Source: Noviherbaspirillum sp. Root189
GTDB taxonomy: Bacteria > Pseudomonadota > Gammaproteobacteria > Burkholderiales > Burkholderiaceae_D
Direction: 5' to 3'
NCBI RefSeq assembly: GCF_001428545.1
Contig: NZ_LMHZ01000078.1
Location: forward strand, 97,449-161,448
Length of the DNA stretch: 64,000 nucleotides
Part shown: positions 27,222 to 35,562 of the stretch, piece after piece
How positions within the stretch are numbered: the stretch's first letter is position 1
How the letters are laid out: the number at the start of each line of letters is the position of its first letter
Made by a program: the position numbers and the translations under genes
The notes under the pieces: generated by a model
The model's database searches: none
What the model was told of the DNA's origin: nothing
What the model saw: the letters and a program-made list of their open reading frames with translations, nothing else

Positions 27222-27683
27222 TCAACTAGGCCAGTTCAAACCGGGTATCCGGGCAGATGACGACCTGAAGCGGGACGCACTCTTTTCGAGAAAGTGATCG
27301 GTACGCCATTCCTTCGCGAGGGCGGCCAGTTGTGAAAGAACATTCCGCAATTCCTCCGGTGCACTCTTGTCGCGCAATGGATACTGGTCGACCAGCAAAA
27401 CCCGGCCCGTTTCGTCCGATACGGTAAAGCTTGGCCCTGTTCCGGTGTAAAGAAACAGGTTGGCTTCCAGCAGTGCCTTGTATGCGTCGGCCTGGCGACC
27501 TAGCGGCACATCACCACAATCACAATATATAAACATGATGTCCGGATTGACCGTTTCACTATAAATCAGCGAGAACATCGATCCATCGACGACAACGGGG
27601 CCTCCTCGCATGATCTGTCCCGAATTTTCCAAGCCGCACAGCTTGCAAAAATCTTCGATCAAATACCTGTAATTTGCCGTCAT
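27222..27683 (-). CDS. CesT family type III secretion chaperone
   Basis: A 153-residue acidic protein from ATG 27683 (GAAGG 6 bases upstream); a start at 27716 would add 11 residues. YRYLIEDFCKLCGL at the start, the central beta-strands, ALLEANLFLYTGTGPSF and a final helix with LAKEWRTDHF fit the CesT/Tir chaperone fold. These small dimers bind the N-terminal part of an effector and hand it to the type III injectisome. The divergent neighbour at 27908 is the expected client. No secretion apparatus genes are in the window. Confidence 0.8.
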   Translation of the reverse strand: MTANYRYLIEDFCKLCGLENSGQIMRGGPVVVDGSMFSLIYSETVNPDIMFIYCDCGDVPLGRQADAYKALLEANLFLYTGTGPSFTVSDETGRVLLVDQYPLRDKSAPEELRNVLSQLAALAKEWRTDHFLEKSASRFRSSSARIPGLNWPS

Positions 27684-27776
27684 TACTGACCTTCGCGTTT
27701 GTGTTTCATCAGTCATGAGTGCGTTTTAGAGGGCATGCAGTTCCATTATTTCATTGCAGTTCGTTGCGTTGACTTT

Positions 27777-27805
27777 GGAACCGTTTTTCGAACATAAGCC
27801 ACGCA
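27777..27805 (+). promoter_or_regulatory. hrp box, HrpL-type ECF sigma promoter
   Basis: GGAACC at 27777-27782 is followed by a 16-base spacer and CCACGCA at 27799-27805. This matches the published consensus GGAACC-N15/16-CCACNNA in every fixed base. It points toward the gene at 27908, leaving about 100 bp of leader. HrpL controls type III secretion and effector genes in group I hrp systems (Pseudomonas, Erwinia and some Herbaspirillum). A scan by eye for the same box elsewhere in the window, including upstream of the chaperone, found none. Confidence 0.85.
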
Positions 27806-27907
27806 TCAGCAGCCCGTTAATCTTGCATTAAAAATTGTTTCAACGAAACGTAAAGCTTGGTGCAAAAAATTGGTGGGTTTCATTTATAAATTCTTCGAGG
27901 AAAAATC

Positions 27908-29017
27908 ATGAATCCATTCGATAGCGGTCGTACTCCTGCTAATTCTAATTCCAGCATAAGTAATGTCACTCCCGGAACCAACGAATTGGTGGATTTGAGC
28001 TCTGACATACCGCCGCCAAGCGAACATCCTATAGACAATAGTAGTAGAGCAAAAGCAAAGCGAATGATGCAAAGATTTAGTCAATTGGTTCCCAGAAAAC
28101 AACGTAACGTCGCGGCAGGCAGCTCCTCAGCGACGCCCCCCGGGTCTGTGAACCCACTGACTCAAACTGAGGCGAATGCCACGGCGTCAGTACCGGGGGC
28201 GCGTCCGGAACAGCGCCGTCGTAGTTATACGCTACCTTCTGGAGAACCAAAAGTTAGCACCGGCAGTGCACGCAATCTACAGCGCCACCTCGAGAGGATG
28301 GATAGTGTGAGTAGTACTACAAGTAGTATTACATCACGTGCAAGTCTACTAACGACCATAGCGCCGATAGGAAAGTCGCCTGCCTGGGATTTGTTAAATG
28401 ACCCCAATGCTAGTGAACACGCCGAACTGCAACTAGAAACTGCACGCTTGAAGGAATTCTATCTGACGCGCATAGATCGAGATGGCCTTGTCCGTATGAA
28501 ATCGAGAGCGCTAGATTTCGAGGATGCGACGTTGGGCGTGGCCGACACAAATTATGCGCTTGCATTGAAGTGCTACCAAAGATTTGGTGATGCTCCGCCC
28601 GTCCCTACAACCTGCTGGTTGGTCGAAAAAGACGATGATGGCAATTGGAGCGCGACTAAGAACGGAGAACCTAAAGAATTACCTGATGGCGACTATATTT
28701 TCGTAACCATGGCGGATGGTACCATTCGGCTCGGAGCCCCTGAAAACCAACAGAATGCCCATTGCACTCTTTCTAGTCATGCTGCCTATGTTAAGTACGC
28801 TGGTACGATTAAATTTCGCGAAGGAAAACCGATACAAGGCAGTTCACAGTCAGGTACCTATTTACCGAACCCTAAGGCGTGGATCAACTCCGGTTTTAGC
28901 GAAGATATATTAAGCAATCCTGAGGACCTCGACTACGAAGAAATCGAGAGACTTTACGACCAAGGACGTCACCCGGCCACTCCTCCATCTAGCGAGGCGA
29001 ACCTATCTACAAGTTGA
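27908..29017 (+). CDS. Candidate type III secreted effector, unknown activity
   Basis: A 369-residue soluble protein with GAGG 7 bases before ATG 27908. The first 140 residues are Ser/Thr/Asn/Pro-rich, without a Sec signal, as is usual for type III signals and chaperone-binding regions. Residues about 160-350 look folded: EHAELQLETARLKEFYLTRIDRDG, then GDYIFVTMADGTIRLG, and a part with H-C-T-L, KYAGTIKF and SGTYLP, recalling a module (H-x-x-L...AG...SG-x-Y-x-P) that I associate with effector-like proteins. Codons are AT-richer than in the neighbours (AGT, ATA, CTA frequent). The hrp box and adjacent chaperone support the call; the activity is unknown. Confidence 0.75.
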   Translation: MNPFDSGRTPANSNSSISNVTPGTNELVDLSSDIPPPSEHPIDNSSRAKAKRMMQRFSQLVPRKQRNVAAGSSSATPPGSVNPLTQTEANATASVPGARPEQRRRSYTLPSGEPKVSTGSARNLQRHLERMDSVSSTTSSITSRASLLTTIAPIGKSPAWDLLNDPNASEHAELQLETARLKEFYLTRIDRDGLVRMKSRALDFEDATLGVADTNYALALKCYQRFGDAPPVPTTCWLVEKDDDGNWSATKNGEPKELPDGDYIFVTMADGTIRLGAPENQQNAHCTLSSHAAYVKYAGTIKFREGKPIQGSSQSGTYLPNPKAWINSGFSEDILSNPEDLDYEEIERLYDQGRHPATPPSSEANLSTS

Positions 29018-29079
29018 CATTGAGCCAGCCCTGATTTTTCCGGATACGAATTGAGGGGCTTTGTTTGGCAGGATGCGTC

Positions 29080-29424
29080 AAGCCTTGCAGCCCCGTGTGC
29101 GGGGCAAGGAAGCAGGCAAACGGTGAGTGATGACAACAGAGCAGGCGCAAGCCATAAGCGATCAAGACATGGCTTGACGCGCAAAATTCCACAATCGAAG
29201 CGCGCCGAAACTGGAGGGTGCCAAGATTCATTAGGGCGATGAGACGGCGGCTGTCAATACCGATATGCGTGGCCGTTGCTATGCGCGGCGTGGCCATACG
29301 GGTGCATCACTGCAAACCCGTCAGGGCATGGCTGGAAGAAAACAAGGCAAAGATCGAAGTGTTCTACCTCCCAAGTTACAGTCCGCAATTGAAGTCGATG
29401 AACGGGGTCGAGGCCGATCTCTAA
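29080..29424 (+). pseudogene. Decayed IS630-family transposase
   Basis: Fragments in different frames match an IS630 transposase in order: a linker-like part near 29080-29165, A-K-I-H-stop-G-D-E-T (the usual Trp of AKIHWGDET is a TAG at about 29232) with RGRCYARRGHT to about 29300, then VRAWLEENKAKIEVFYLPSYSPQL in another frame (to 29398). The stretch between the first catalytic Asp and HHCKPV is deleted, and the last part is frameshifted before NPDE. No inverted ends were recognised. It marks the right edge of the AT-rich effector island. Confidence 0.75.
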
Positions 29425-29553
29425 TACGCCCTCGGCTCGACCCCGTTACGATGCGCAAGAAATCTGCGCCAAAACGCCCCGGGCGACAATGAAGTCGAAA
29501 TCTCCCAGCCACACCGCCACCCGTTTTTCTGGCACTTAGCCCGCCTCCCGGTT

Positions 29554-29575
29554 AATATTGCTTTATATCAATATT
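29554..29575. promoter_or_regulatory. Inverted repeat upstream of the adenylate cyclase gene
   Basis: AATATTG (29554-29560) and CAATATT (29569-29575) face each other across an 8-base AT-rich centre, 28 bp before the cyclase ATG. It may be an operator or part of the promoter; nothing identifies the binding protein. Confidence 0.35.
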
Positions 29576-29603
29576 TACTGGCGGCGCGGGGAGGCGTTGC
29601 TGC

Positions 29604-31487
29604 ATGCGCGCTTTCCACTTTCTTTCTACGCGACATCGAGCTTTACCGTGGCACGCCGCGCTCGCCCTGATTTTGATTGGAGCGATGGCGCTGGAGATGT
29701 TTGGCCTTCATCTGTTGGCTACCAGCGAAGCCCGGCTGTCCGACGTATTCATGCGACGGCATGCGGTCGATTTCAAAGCGGATCCCGGCATTGTGATCGT
29801 CGATGTCGACGATGCGAGCATGGCTGCCATGCAGGATATCGCTGGCTTGTGGTCATGGCCGCGCGAAATCCATGCCGACCTGCTCGATGCATTGGCGGAA
29901 TTCACGCCGCGCGCTGTGGTTTTTGATATCACCTTTTCGGAGAAAGATCTCAAGCGTCCGAAAAGTGACGCGAGATTGTCGGGCGCGATCCATGCCAATC
30001 GCCATGTCTATCTTTCCGCGGTACGGGGGCATCCCGCGCTGGACAAGTCTGGCACCCCATTGCATCAACTCGAACCGGCGTTCGGCATGGCCTCCGGCGA
30101 TCGGGAGGCACGTGCGGCGCTCCAGCTTCCGGCCGCGATTGATCCCGCAGTGTGGCGTCTCGGCCTGATCAACAGTGTCGAGGACGAAGACGGCGTGCTG
30201 CGTCGTTATCGCCTGTACACGGACCTTGCGGGTTACCGCCTGCCGTCCCTGCCGGCGCGCGTGGTACGCGATCTTGGCGCACGCCTGCCGGAATACCCGG
30301 AATTCCGGATGCGCTGGCCACAGGAAGGCCATCGGCGCTTCAGCTACAGCGAGTTGTACCGGCTGCTCACCGAGCAGCGCCACGCCCTTGGCGCCGACGA
30401 CGTGCATGCGCTCGACAAACTGTTTCGTAACAAAATCATCATCGTCGGGTCATCGGCTGCCGGTTCTTTCGACCATCATTTGACGCCGCTGGAAGCCGGC
30501 TATCCGGGTGTCGATATCCTCGCGGTCGCGATCGACAACCTGATGAACGGAAGCCACCTCAGGAGCGTGCCGTCCATCGGACCTTTCCTGCTGGGCGCGC
30601 TGCTCATCGCATCAACCGTCGCCGCGTTCTCTCGCCGGTTTCATCCGGTGCTGACCGGCGCGGCCTTGGCGCTGGTGTCGCTGGGAGTTGTGTTCTTGTC
30701 GGATCTCGCGCTTGCGCACGGGTTGCTGCTGCCGGCGGTAACGCCGCTCGCCTTCGCGTGGCTATGCTTTTTCTTTGTCGCCATTGCCGGTTTTCTGCGC
30801 GAACGCCGTGCGCGTGAACAGGCGGTGACGCTGTTCGGCCGCTTTCTTAATCCAAACGTCGTGCGGCAAATCGTCGAGCAGGGCGAAACGGTGGAAAGTC
30901 TATCGGGGCGGACCCGCAACATTACGGTGCTGTTTTCGGATATCCGGGGCTTTACCACCTTGTCCGAAAGCCGGCCGCCGCAGGAGGTGGTGACTCTGCT
31001 GAATCGTTACTTCGAGCGACAGGTTGAAGTGGTGTTCCGGCACGGCGGCACGCTCGATAAGTTTATCGGTGACTGCATCATGGCTTTCTGGGGCGCACCG
31101 CTCGACGATCCGCTGCATGCGCCACGCGCCGTAGCGGCTGCCTTGGAAATGCAAAACGTGCTGCTTGAGTTCAAACAGGAGCTCGCCGCCGAAGGTTCGG
31201 ATGTCGGCGATTTCGATGTCGGCATCGGCGTGCATAGCGGACAGGCGGTGGTCGGCTTTATCGGCGCGCAGCGCAAACTCGATTACACGGCAATCGGCGA
31301 TACGGTCAACCTTGCCAGCCGCGTCGAAGGGTTGACCAAGGGCATAGCGCGTGTATTGGTCACCGAGGACACCATGCGCGCATGCGCCGCATCAGAAGAC
31401 CTGGATTTCCGGCCGCACGGTGCGTTTGACGTCAAAGGACGCGCGGCCAAAGTCGAACTGTATGAACCAAGGAGGAAAGACGCATGA
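29604..31487 (+). CDS. CHASE2-domain class III adenylate/guanylate cyclase
   Basis: A 627-residue membrane protein. One helix near the N-terminus (about 18-38) precedes an extracytoplasmic CHASE2 sensor (about 40-320: IVIVDVDDASMAAM, RAVVFDITFSEKD), followed by three helices (about 325-400). The C-terminal cyclase domain (about 430-615) has both metal-binding aspartates (VLFSDIRGFTTL and FIGDCIMAFWG), DYTAIGDTVNLASRVE and a Lys in LDKFIGD that suits ATP. It makes cAMP in response to an external signal. Its TGA overlaps the next ATG (ATGA). Confidence 0.92.
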   Translation: MRAFHFLSTRHRALPWHAALALILIGAMALEMFGLHLLATSEARLSDVFMRRHAVDFKADPGIVIVDVDDASMAAMQDIAGLWSWPREIHADLLDALAEFTPRAVVFDITFSEKDLKRPKSDARLSGAIHANRHVYLSAVRGHPALDKSGTPLHQLEPAFGMASGDREARAALQLPAAIDPAVWRLGLINSVEDEDGVLRRYRLYTDLAGYRLPSLPARVVRDLGARLPEYPEFRMRWPQEGHRRFSYSELYRLLTEQRHALGADDVHALDKLFRNKIIIVGSSAAGSFDHHLTPLEAGYPGVDILAVAIDNLMNGSHLRSVPSIGPFLLGALLIASTVAAFSRRFHPVLTGAALALVSLGVVFLSDLALAHGLLLPAVTPLAFAWLCFFFVAIAGFLRERRAREQAVTLFGRFLNPNVVRQIVEQGETVESLSGRTRNITVLFSDIRGFTTLSESRPPQEVVTLLNRYFERQVEVVFRHGGTLDKFIGDCIMAFWGAPLDDPLHAPRAVAAALEMQNVLLEFKQELAAEGSDVGDFDVGIGVHSGQAVVGFIGAQRKLDYTAIGDTVNLASRVEGLTKGIARVLVTEDTMRACAASEDLDFRPHGAFDVKGRAAKVELYEPRRKDA

Positions 31488-32029
31488 AACGACTGCCTTT
31501 GGCATTCGCCGCTTTGCTGGCGATCGGAGCGGCGCACGCCGAATCGGCGCTGACCAGTCGGGCAACCGAATTACAGGTACAGGCGCAGTCAGATGCGGCA
31601 AGCATCGCCAGCCTGCCCGAGAATACCCGTGTCGATGTCCTGGACCGCAAGGGCGCATGGACCCAAGTCAAAACCGTGGCTGGGCAGAGCGGCTGGGTCC
31701 GAATGCTGGCGCTGAAGCCCGAGGGTATTTCAGCCACTGCTCCTGCTTCTGGGGCCGCGAGCAGCAATCCCTTGGGTGCGCTGAACAATCTGTTGTCATC
31801 AGGACGTACCAGCAATTCCGCGACCGTCACTACCGGGGTGCGTGGCCTGTCGGAAGAGGACTTGCAGCACGCGCAAGCCAATCCGGCTGAACTCGACAAG
31901 GCACAGCGCTTCGCGGCCGACCGCAATGCTGCACAGTCTTTTGCGCAACGCAGCAAGTTGTCTCCGCTGAAAGTCGACTATCTGGCGGAGCCAGACACCA
32001 TCAGCGCGCGTAACTTGGAAGGGAGCTGA
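31484..32029 (+). CDS. Exported SH3-domain protein
   Basis: A 181-residue protein with a Sec signal peptide (about 1-19, AHA before the cleavage site) and a bacterial SH3 (SH3_3) domain at about 22-82: ATELQVQAQSDAASIASLPENTRVDVLDRKGAWTQV and SGWVRMLAL. The C-terminal half is Ala/Ser-rich with a conserved VRGLSEEDL segment and probably helical. No lipobox Cys. The start overlaps the cyclase stop, and the M48 protease begins 1 base after its stop, so the three proteins are made from one message. A periplasmic binding role is inferred. Confidence 0.8.
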   Translation: MKRLPLAFAALLAIGAAHAESALTSRATELQVQAQSDAASIASLPENTRVDVLDRKGAWTQVKTVAGQSGWVRMLALKPEGISATAPASGAASSNPLGALNNLLSSGRTSNSATVTTGVRGLSEEDLQHAQANPAELDKAQRFAADRNAAQSFAQRSKLSPLKVDYLAEPDTISARNLEGS

Positions 32030-32030
32030 T

Positions 32031-32906
32031 ATGCGCCAACTTGCCAGATTGATGTTGGGTGCCGTGCTCGCCGCCACAGCCCTATCCGCTTCCGCGCAGC
32101 TGCCGTTTTCCCTGCCCGGTCTGGGCAAGCTCGGTGACAAGCTTGGTGGAATCAATATCGGAAATGCCGTCAGCAACCTGACCAAGGCGTCGAAAGAGCC
32201 CGATGAAGCGGAAGAGGTCCGAATCGGCCAGGAATTCGCTGCCACGCTGCTTGGCGCCAAGCCACTGGTCGCCGACCCGGCCCTGCAGCGCTACATCAAT
32301 ACGCTGGGCCGCTGGCTGGCGATGCAGACCGAGCGGCCGGATCTGCCGTGGACCTTCGGTGTGATCGAGGATGCCGGTTTCAATGCATTCGCCACGCCCG
32401 GAGGCTATATCTTCGTCACGCAAGGATTGATTGCGCGCATGCGCAATGAGGCGGAACTGGCTGGCGTCCTTGCGCATGAGATCAGTCACGTGTTGAAAAA
32501 ACATCACCTGCGGGCCGTGCAAAAGAACGCCGGGATTGCCTTGCTTGGCGACTTCATCGGTGCCGCCAACAAGGGCGGTAACAATGAAGCCCGCAATGCG
32601 CTCATGAACGTGGGGCGCAAGCTGTACGCAAGCGGCCTGGATAAGGAGGATGAATTCGAGGCGGACCGCCTTGGCGTGGTGATCGCCGCGCGTGCGGGTT
32701 TCGACGCGTTCGGTTTGCCTGCGGTGTTACAGACCTTGCAGGCCCAGAGTGCTTCGGATGGTGAATTTTCCTTGCTGTTCAAGACGCATCCCGCACCGGC
32801 TGCGCGTATCGGCATGCTTGATCGCCTGATGCGAGACCGTTTCGACACGCTGCCGGGATCGCTCGGGCAGCCGGTCAGCGTCAGGCTGGCGGACTTCCGG
32901 AAGTAA
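32031..32906 (+). CDS. M48 family metalloprotease, periplasmic
   Basis: A 291-residue protein with a signal peptide (about 1-23). The zinc motif HEISH lies in LAGVLAHEISHVLKKHH (about 145-160) and the third ligand Glu in EFEADRLGV. NAFATPGGYIFVTQGL is a BepA/LoiP-like M48 signature. It probably trims or controls the quality of outer-membrane or periplasmic proteins. Coupling with a cAMP cyclase and an SH3 protein is recurrent in related bacteria as far as I know, but unexplained. Its TAA abuts repeat copy C. Confidence 0.9.
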   Translation: MRQLARLMLGAVLAATALSASAQLPFSLPGLGKLGDKLGGINIGNAVSNLTKASKEPDEAEEVRIGQEFAATLLGAKPLVADPALQRYINTLGRWLAMQTERPDLPWTFGVIEDAGFNAFATPGGYIFVTQGLIARMRNEAELAGVLAHEISHVLKKHHLRAVQKNAGIALLGDFIGAANKGGNNEARNALMNVGRKLYASGLDKEDEFEADRLGVVIAARAGFDAFGLPAVLQTLQAQSASDGEFSLLFKTHPAPAARIGMLDRLMRDRFDTLPGSLGQPVSVRLADFRK

Positions 32907-33023
32907 TACCAATCCCAACCCATAACGCACCATGAGATCGCGTCTTTTTCTGCCTGCCGGCGTTGCACTCGTCGTCAATAGCCCGCTATTGACTCCTCCT
33001 GCGTTACAGGTTGGGATTGGTAT
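32906..33023 (+). repeat. Dispersed intergenic repeat, copy C (complete, with terminal inverted repeats)
   Basis: The left end ATACCAATCCCAACCC and the right end, whose reverse complement reads ATACCAATCCCAACCT, form imperfect inverted repeats of about 24 bp (with CATAACGCA against TGTAACGCA after the shared part). The internal hairpin (arms GTCAATAG/CTATTGAC) is at 32974-32993. The first base is the last A of the M48 TAA stop. Length about 118 bp; there is no coding capacity. Confidence 0.9.
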
Positions 33024-33115
33024 AACAGGCATTTGAACGGCTAGTACGGCTAGTTCAGAGTGCATCGGGAGACACGTCGTGTCTCCCGAATTCGAGGACG
33101 CATCGGCCGGCTTTG

Positions 33116-34084
33116 CTATGCGCGCGACGCCGCTTCTTTGATTTCTACCATCTTCATCAGCGCATACAGACTTTCCAGTGCAGGAATGGCAACGCCTTCA
33201 CGCCGGCCTGCCCGCACCGCATTCCCAAGGATGACTTCCGTTTCCATTGGGCGCTTGTTTTCATAGTCGAGCGCCATGCTGGTCTTGTACGGTGGCGCTT
33301 TGCGCGTGCCTTCGATGAACTGGTCGATCAGAGTCTCCGGCAGGGGATGACCGGTTGCCGCGGCGACGGCGCAGACTTCCCGCATGGCCGTACGGACGAA
33401 TGCTTCACCTTCGGCACCCGACAGGATATGCCCGGTATCGAGTGCGCCGCCCAGTACCGAAATCGGATTGAAGACTGCATTCCACAGGCATTTCTGCCAG
33501 CGTGCCGTGACGACGTTTTCGGTCAGCGTGCAGCGGATGCCGCCGCTGTCGAGCATGGCGGCCAGTTGACGGCTGCGTTCGCTGAGGCCGGAAGGATAGT
33601 TGCCGAAGGTGAGGTCGCCGAATGCATAGTGTTTCACCTTGCCCGGTGCAACGCGGCTGACCTGGACGAAGGCGAGCGCGCTGATCAGTTCATTGCCGGG
33701 AAAGGCCTCGGCGATTTCCTCTTCGATTTCGACGCCATTCTCGATCAGCACGATGGCGGTCCGGGGGCCGACCGCATCGCGGATCATGGCCGCACGGTCG
33801 GTGCCTTCAACCACCTTGACACTGAGCAGAAGAAAATCGGGCGGCCCGCCCTGGTAGTCGGCCACAGCAGACAGGGTTTGCGCCGGCCGGAATACCCGGT
33901 CACCCAGCCGCTTGCTTTCAATATGAAAGCCATCCTTGCGCACCGCGTCAAGTTCGGACCGGCACACCACCGATACATCAGCGCCATACGACTGCAGCAG
34001 GGTTCCATAAAAACTGCCGATGGCGCCGGCGCCGACAACGAGAACCCTCGTCGTTTGTGAAGCAGGGGGAGCGGACGAACTCAC
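33116..34084 (-). CDS. 2-dehydropantoate 2-reductase (ketopantoate reductase) family protein
   Basis: A 322-residue protein read from a GTG at 34084, which has GAAAGGA upstream (an in-frame ATG at 34171 is less likely). The Rossmann start VLVVGAGAIGSFYG binds NADPH. FLLLSVKVVEG, GVEIEEE and the C-terminal ApbA domain with the catalytic Lys region (RWQKCLWNAVFNPISVL) fit PanE/ApbA. Many genomes carry several paralogs with other 2-oxo acid substrates, so a role in pantothenate synthesis is not certain. Confidence 0.85.
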   Translation of the reverse strand: MSSSAPPASQTTRVLVVGAGAIGSFYGTLLQSYGADVSVVCRSELDAVRKDGFHIESKRLGDRVFRPAQTLSAVADYQGGPPDFLLLSVKVVEGTDRAAMIRDAVGPRTAIVLIENGVEIEEEIAEAFPGNELISALAFVQVSRVAPGKVKHYAFGDLTFGNYPSGLSERSRQLAAMLDSGGIRCTLTENVVTARWQKCLWNAVFNPISVLGGALDTGHILSGAEGEAFVRTAMREVCAVAAATGHPLPETLIDQFIEGTRKAPPYKTSMALDYENKRPMETEVILGNAVRAGRREGVAIPALESLYALMKMVEIKEAASRA

Positions 34085-34316
34085 GACATTCCTTTCATTC
34101 GTTAAGCGATCAATTTTCCATCCGATTGTATCGGGAAGGCGGCGGTCGCGCCGGACAGCGACCGCGTGCATCGAACGGACGCCCTTGAAAAGTCTTTAAG
34201 ACGCATAAGCAACATTTGAAAAAATTTGTGTAATTCAATGCTTTAAGGCAAACCTTGCAATCCATTTAGCAGATATGATTGGTGCCGTAAGACAACTTTT
34301 TCATTTTGGCACCTCC

Positions 34317-35255
34317 ATGTTCAAAAAAACTCTGATGGCGCTGCTGCTGAGCACGGCAGCGTCCGCATTTGCAGTTCCGTTGAGCTCCCAGCACGCGCTC
34401 GTGTTCGAGGAAGACTCCGGTACGGTATTGCTCGAAAAAAATGCCCATGACGTGGTTCCGATCGCATCGATCACCAAGGTAATGACCGCCATGGCCGTCC
34501 TGGATGCCAGGCTGGACATGAACGAATTGATCACCATCGATCAGAGTGACGTAGACACCCTCAAGCACAGCTCATCCCGTGTGCCGGTCGGTACGGTGCT
34601 GACCCGCAAGGCCTTGCTTGAACTGGCCCTGATGTCGTCGGATAATCGCGCTGCCGCCGCACTCGCGCGCACTTTTCCCGGCAGCCATGCCGGCTTCGTC
34701 GCCGCGGTCAAGGAAAAGCTCAATGCGCTCGATATGCGCAACACCGTGATTGAAGAACCAACCGGCCTGTCGCCGCACAATCGCTCGACCGCCGCTGACC
34801 TGGTGAAGATGGTAACGGCGGCCTCGCATTATCCGGAAATTGGTCAGATTACGACCGAAACCGGTGACCTGCTCGACATGAATGGTCGCATGGTGCAATA
34901 CCACAATACCAACCGACTGGTAGGTCGTGACGGCTGGGATATCCTGCTGTCGAAAACTGGCTTTACCAGGGAAGCAGGTCGTTGCCTGGTCATGCGTTTC
35001 CAGGCTGCGGGCAAGCGCGTCATCGTTGTGCTGCTCAATGCCAAGGAAGGCGCAGCGCGCATGGTGGATGCGGAAAATGTGCAGCGTCTGCTGACGGGAG
35101 AACCTCCGCTGGTCGCTCGGGCGGCAGCACCGCGCGCGACGTCGCGCAAGGTTCGCGGCCAACAGGGTTCAGTGATGCTGGTCAAGGCCAAAGGCGGCAA
35201 TAGCGGCAACAAGGCGATCAGTGCCAAGACACGCAAGAAACGTCCGACGATGTAA
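34317..35255 (+). CDS. pbpG: D-alanyl-D-alanine endopeptidase, PbpG-type (PBP7)
   Basis: A 312-residue S11 serine peptidase from ATG 34317, after a signal peptide (about 1-19). The active-site motifs are SITK (nucleophile Ser), SDN and KTG, in the normal order and spacing. It cleaves D-Ala-mDAP cross-links in peptidoglycan. The C-terminus after residue 265 is Lys/Arg-rich and probably disordered. The TAA stop overlaps repeat copy D. Confidence 0.9.
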   Translation: MFKKTLMALLLSTAASAFAVPLSSQHALVFEEDSGTVLLEKNAHDVVPIASITKVMTAMAVLDARLDMNELITIDQSDVDTLKHSSSRVPVGTVLTRKALLELALMSSDNRAAAALARTFPGSHAGFVAAVKEKLNALDMRNTVIEEPTGLSPHNRSTAADLVKMVTAASHYPEIGQITTETGDLLDMNGRMVQYHNTNRLVGRDGWDILLSKTGFTREAGRCLVMRFQAAGKRVIVVLLNAKEGAARMVDAENVQRLLTGEPPLVARAAAPRATSRKVRGQQGSVMLVKAKGGNSGNKAISAKTRKKRPTM

Positions 35256-35300
35256 TACCAATCCCGACCCGTAACGCGACATGACTTCGCTTTGCCTGAC
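35255..35300 (+). repeat. Dispersed intergenic repeat, copy D (5' fragment)
   Basis: Left end only: ATACCAATCCCGACCC, then GTAACGCGACATGACTTCGC, diverging after that. It starts on the last base of the pbpG TAA stop and runs into a strong terminator. Confidence 0.7.
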
Positions 35301-35302
35301 TT

Positions 35303-35334
35303 AAAAAATGGACCGTTCACGGTCCATTTTTATT
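35303..35334 (+). terminator. Rho-independent terminator of pbpG
   Basis: AAAAATGGACCG pairs with CGGTCCATTTTT over a short TTCA loop, and the T-run completes it. The stop codon of pbpG is about 50 bp upstream. The A-run on the left arm means it could also act on the other strand. Confidence 0.92.
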
Positions 35335-35562
35335 TGGCGTCGCTGAATGGCATGAACGGACTTTGGGGATTGCTGTGTTTGGACCACAGCAAAGCTTCCG
35401 ATAAGTGGTGATGCGGGGTTTGCCGTTTCCCGGTCTGGCTAAAGTCTGCCAAAAACATCCGGCGCTTGAATCCGCTAGAATAAAAACGACCGTTCGATTC
35501 TATGCATACGCATACGCATGGCTTTGGCCATCGCCACGATTTACCAACAGGAAGAGACAACG

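Noticed and set aside
27760..27790. TTCG...TTCG pair considered as a PIP/hrpII box
   Set aside because: The spacer is 23 bases instead of 15-16, whereas the overlapping GGAACC/CCACGCA pair fits the hrp box exactly.
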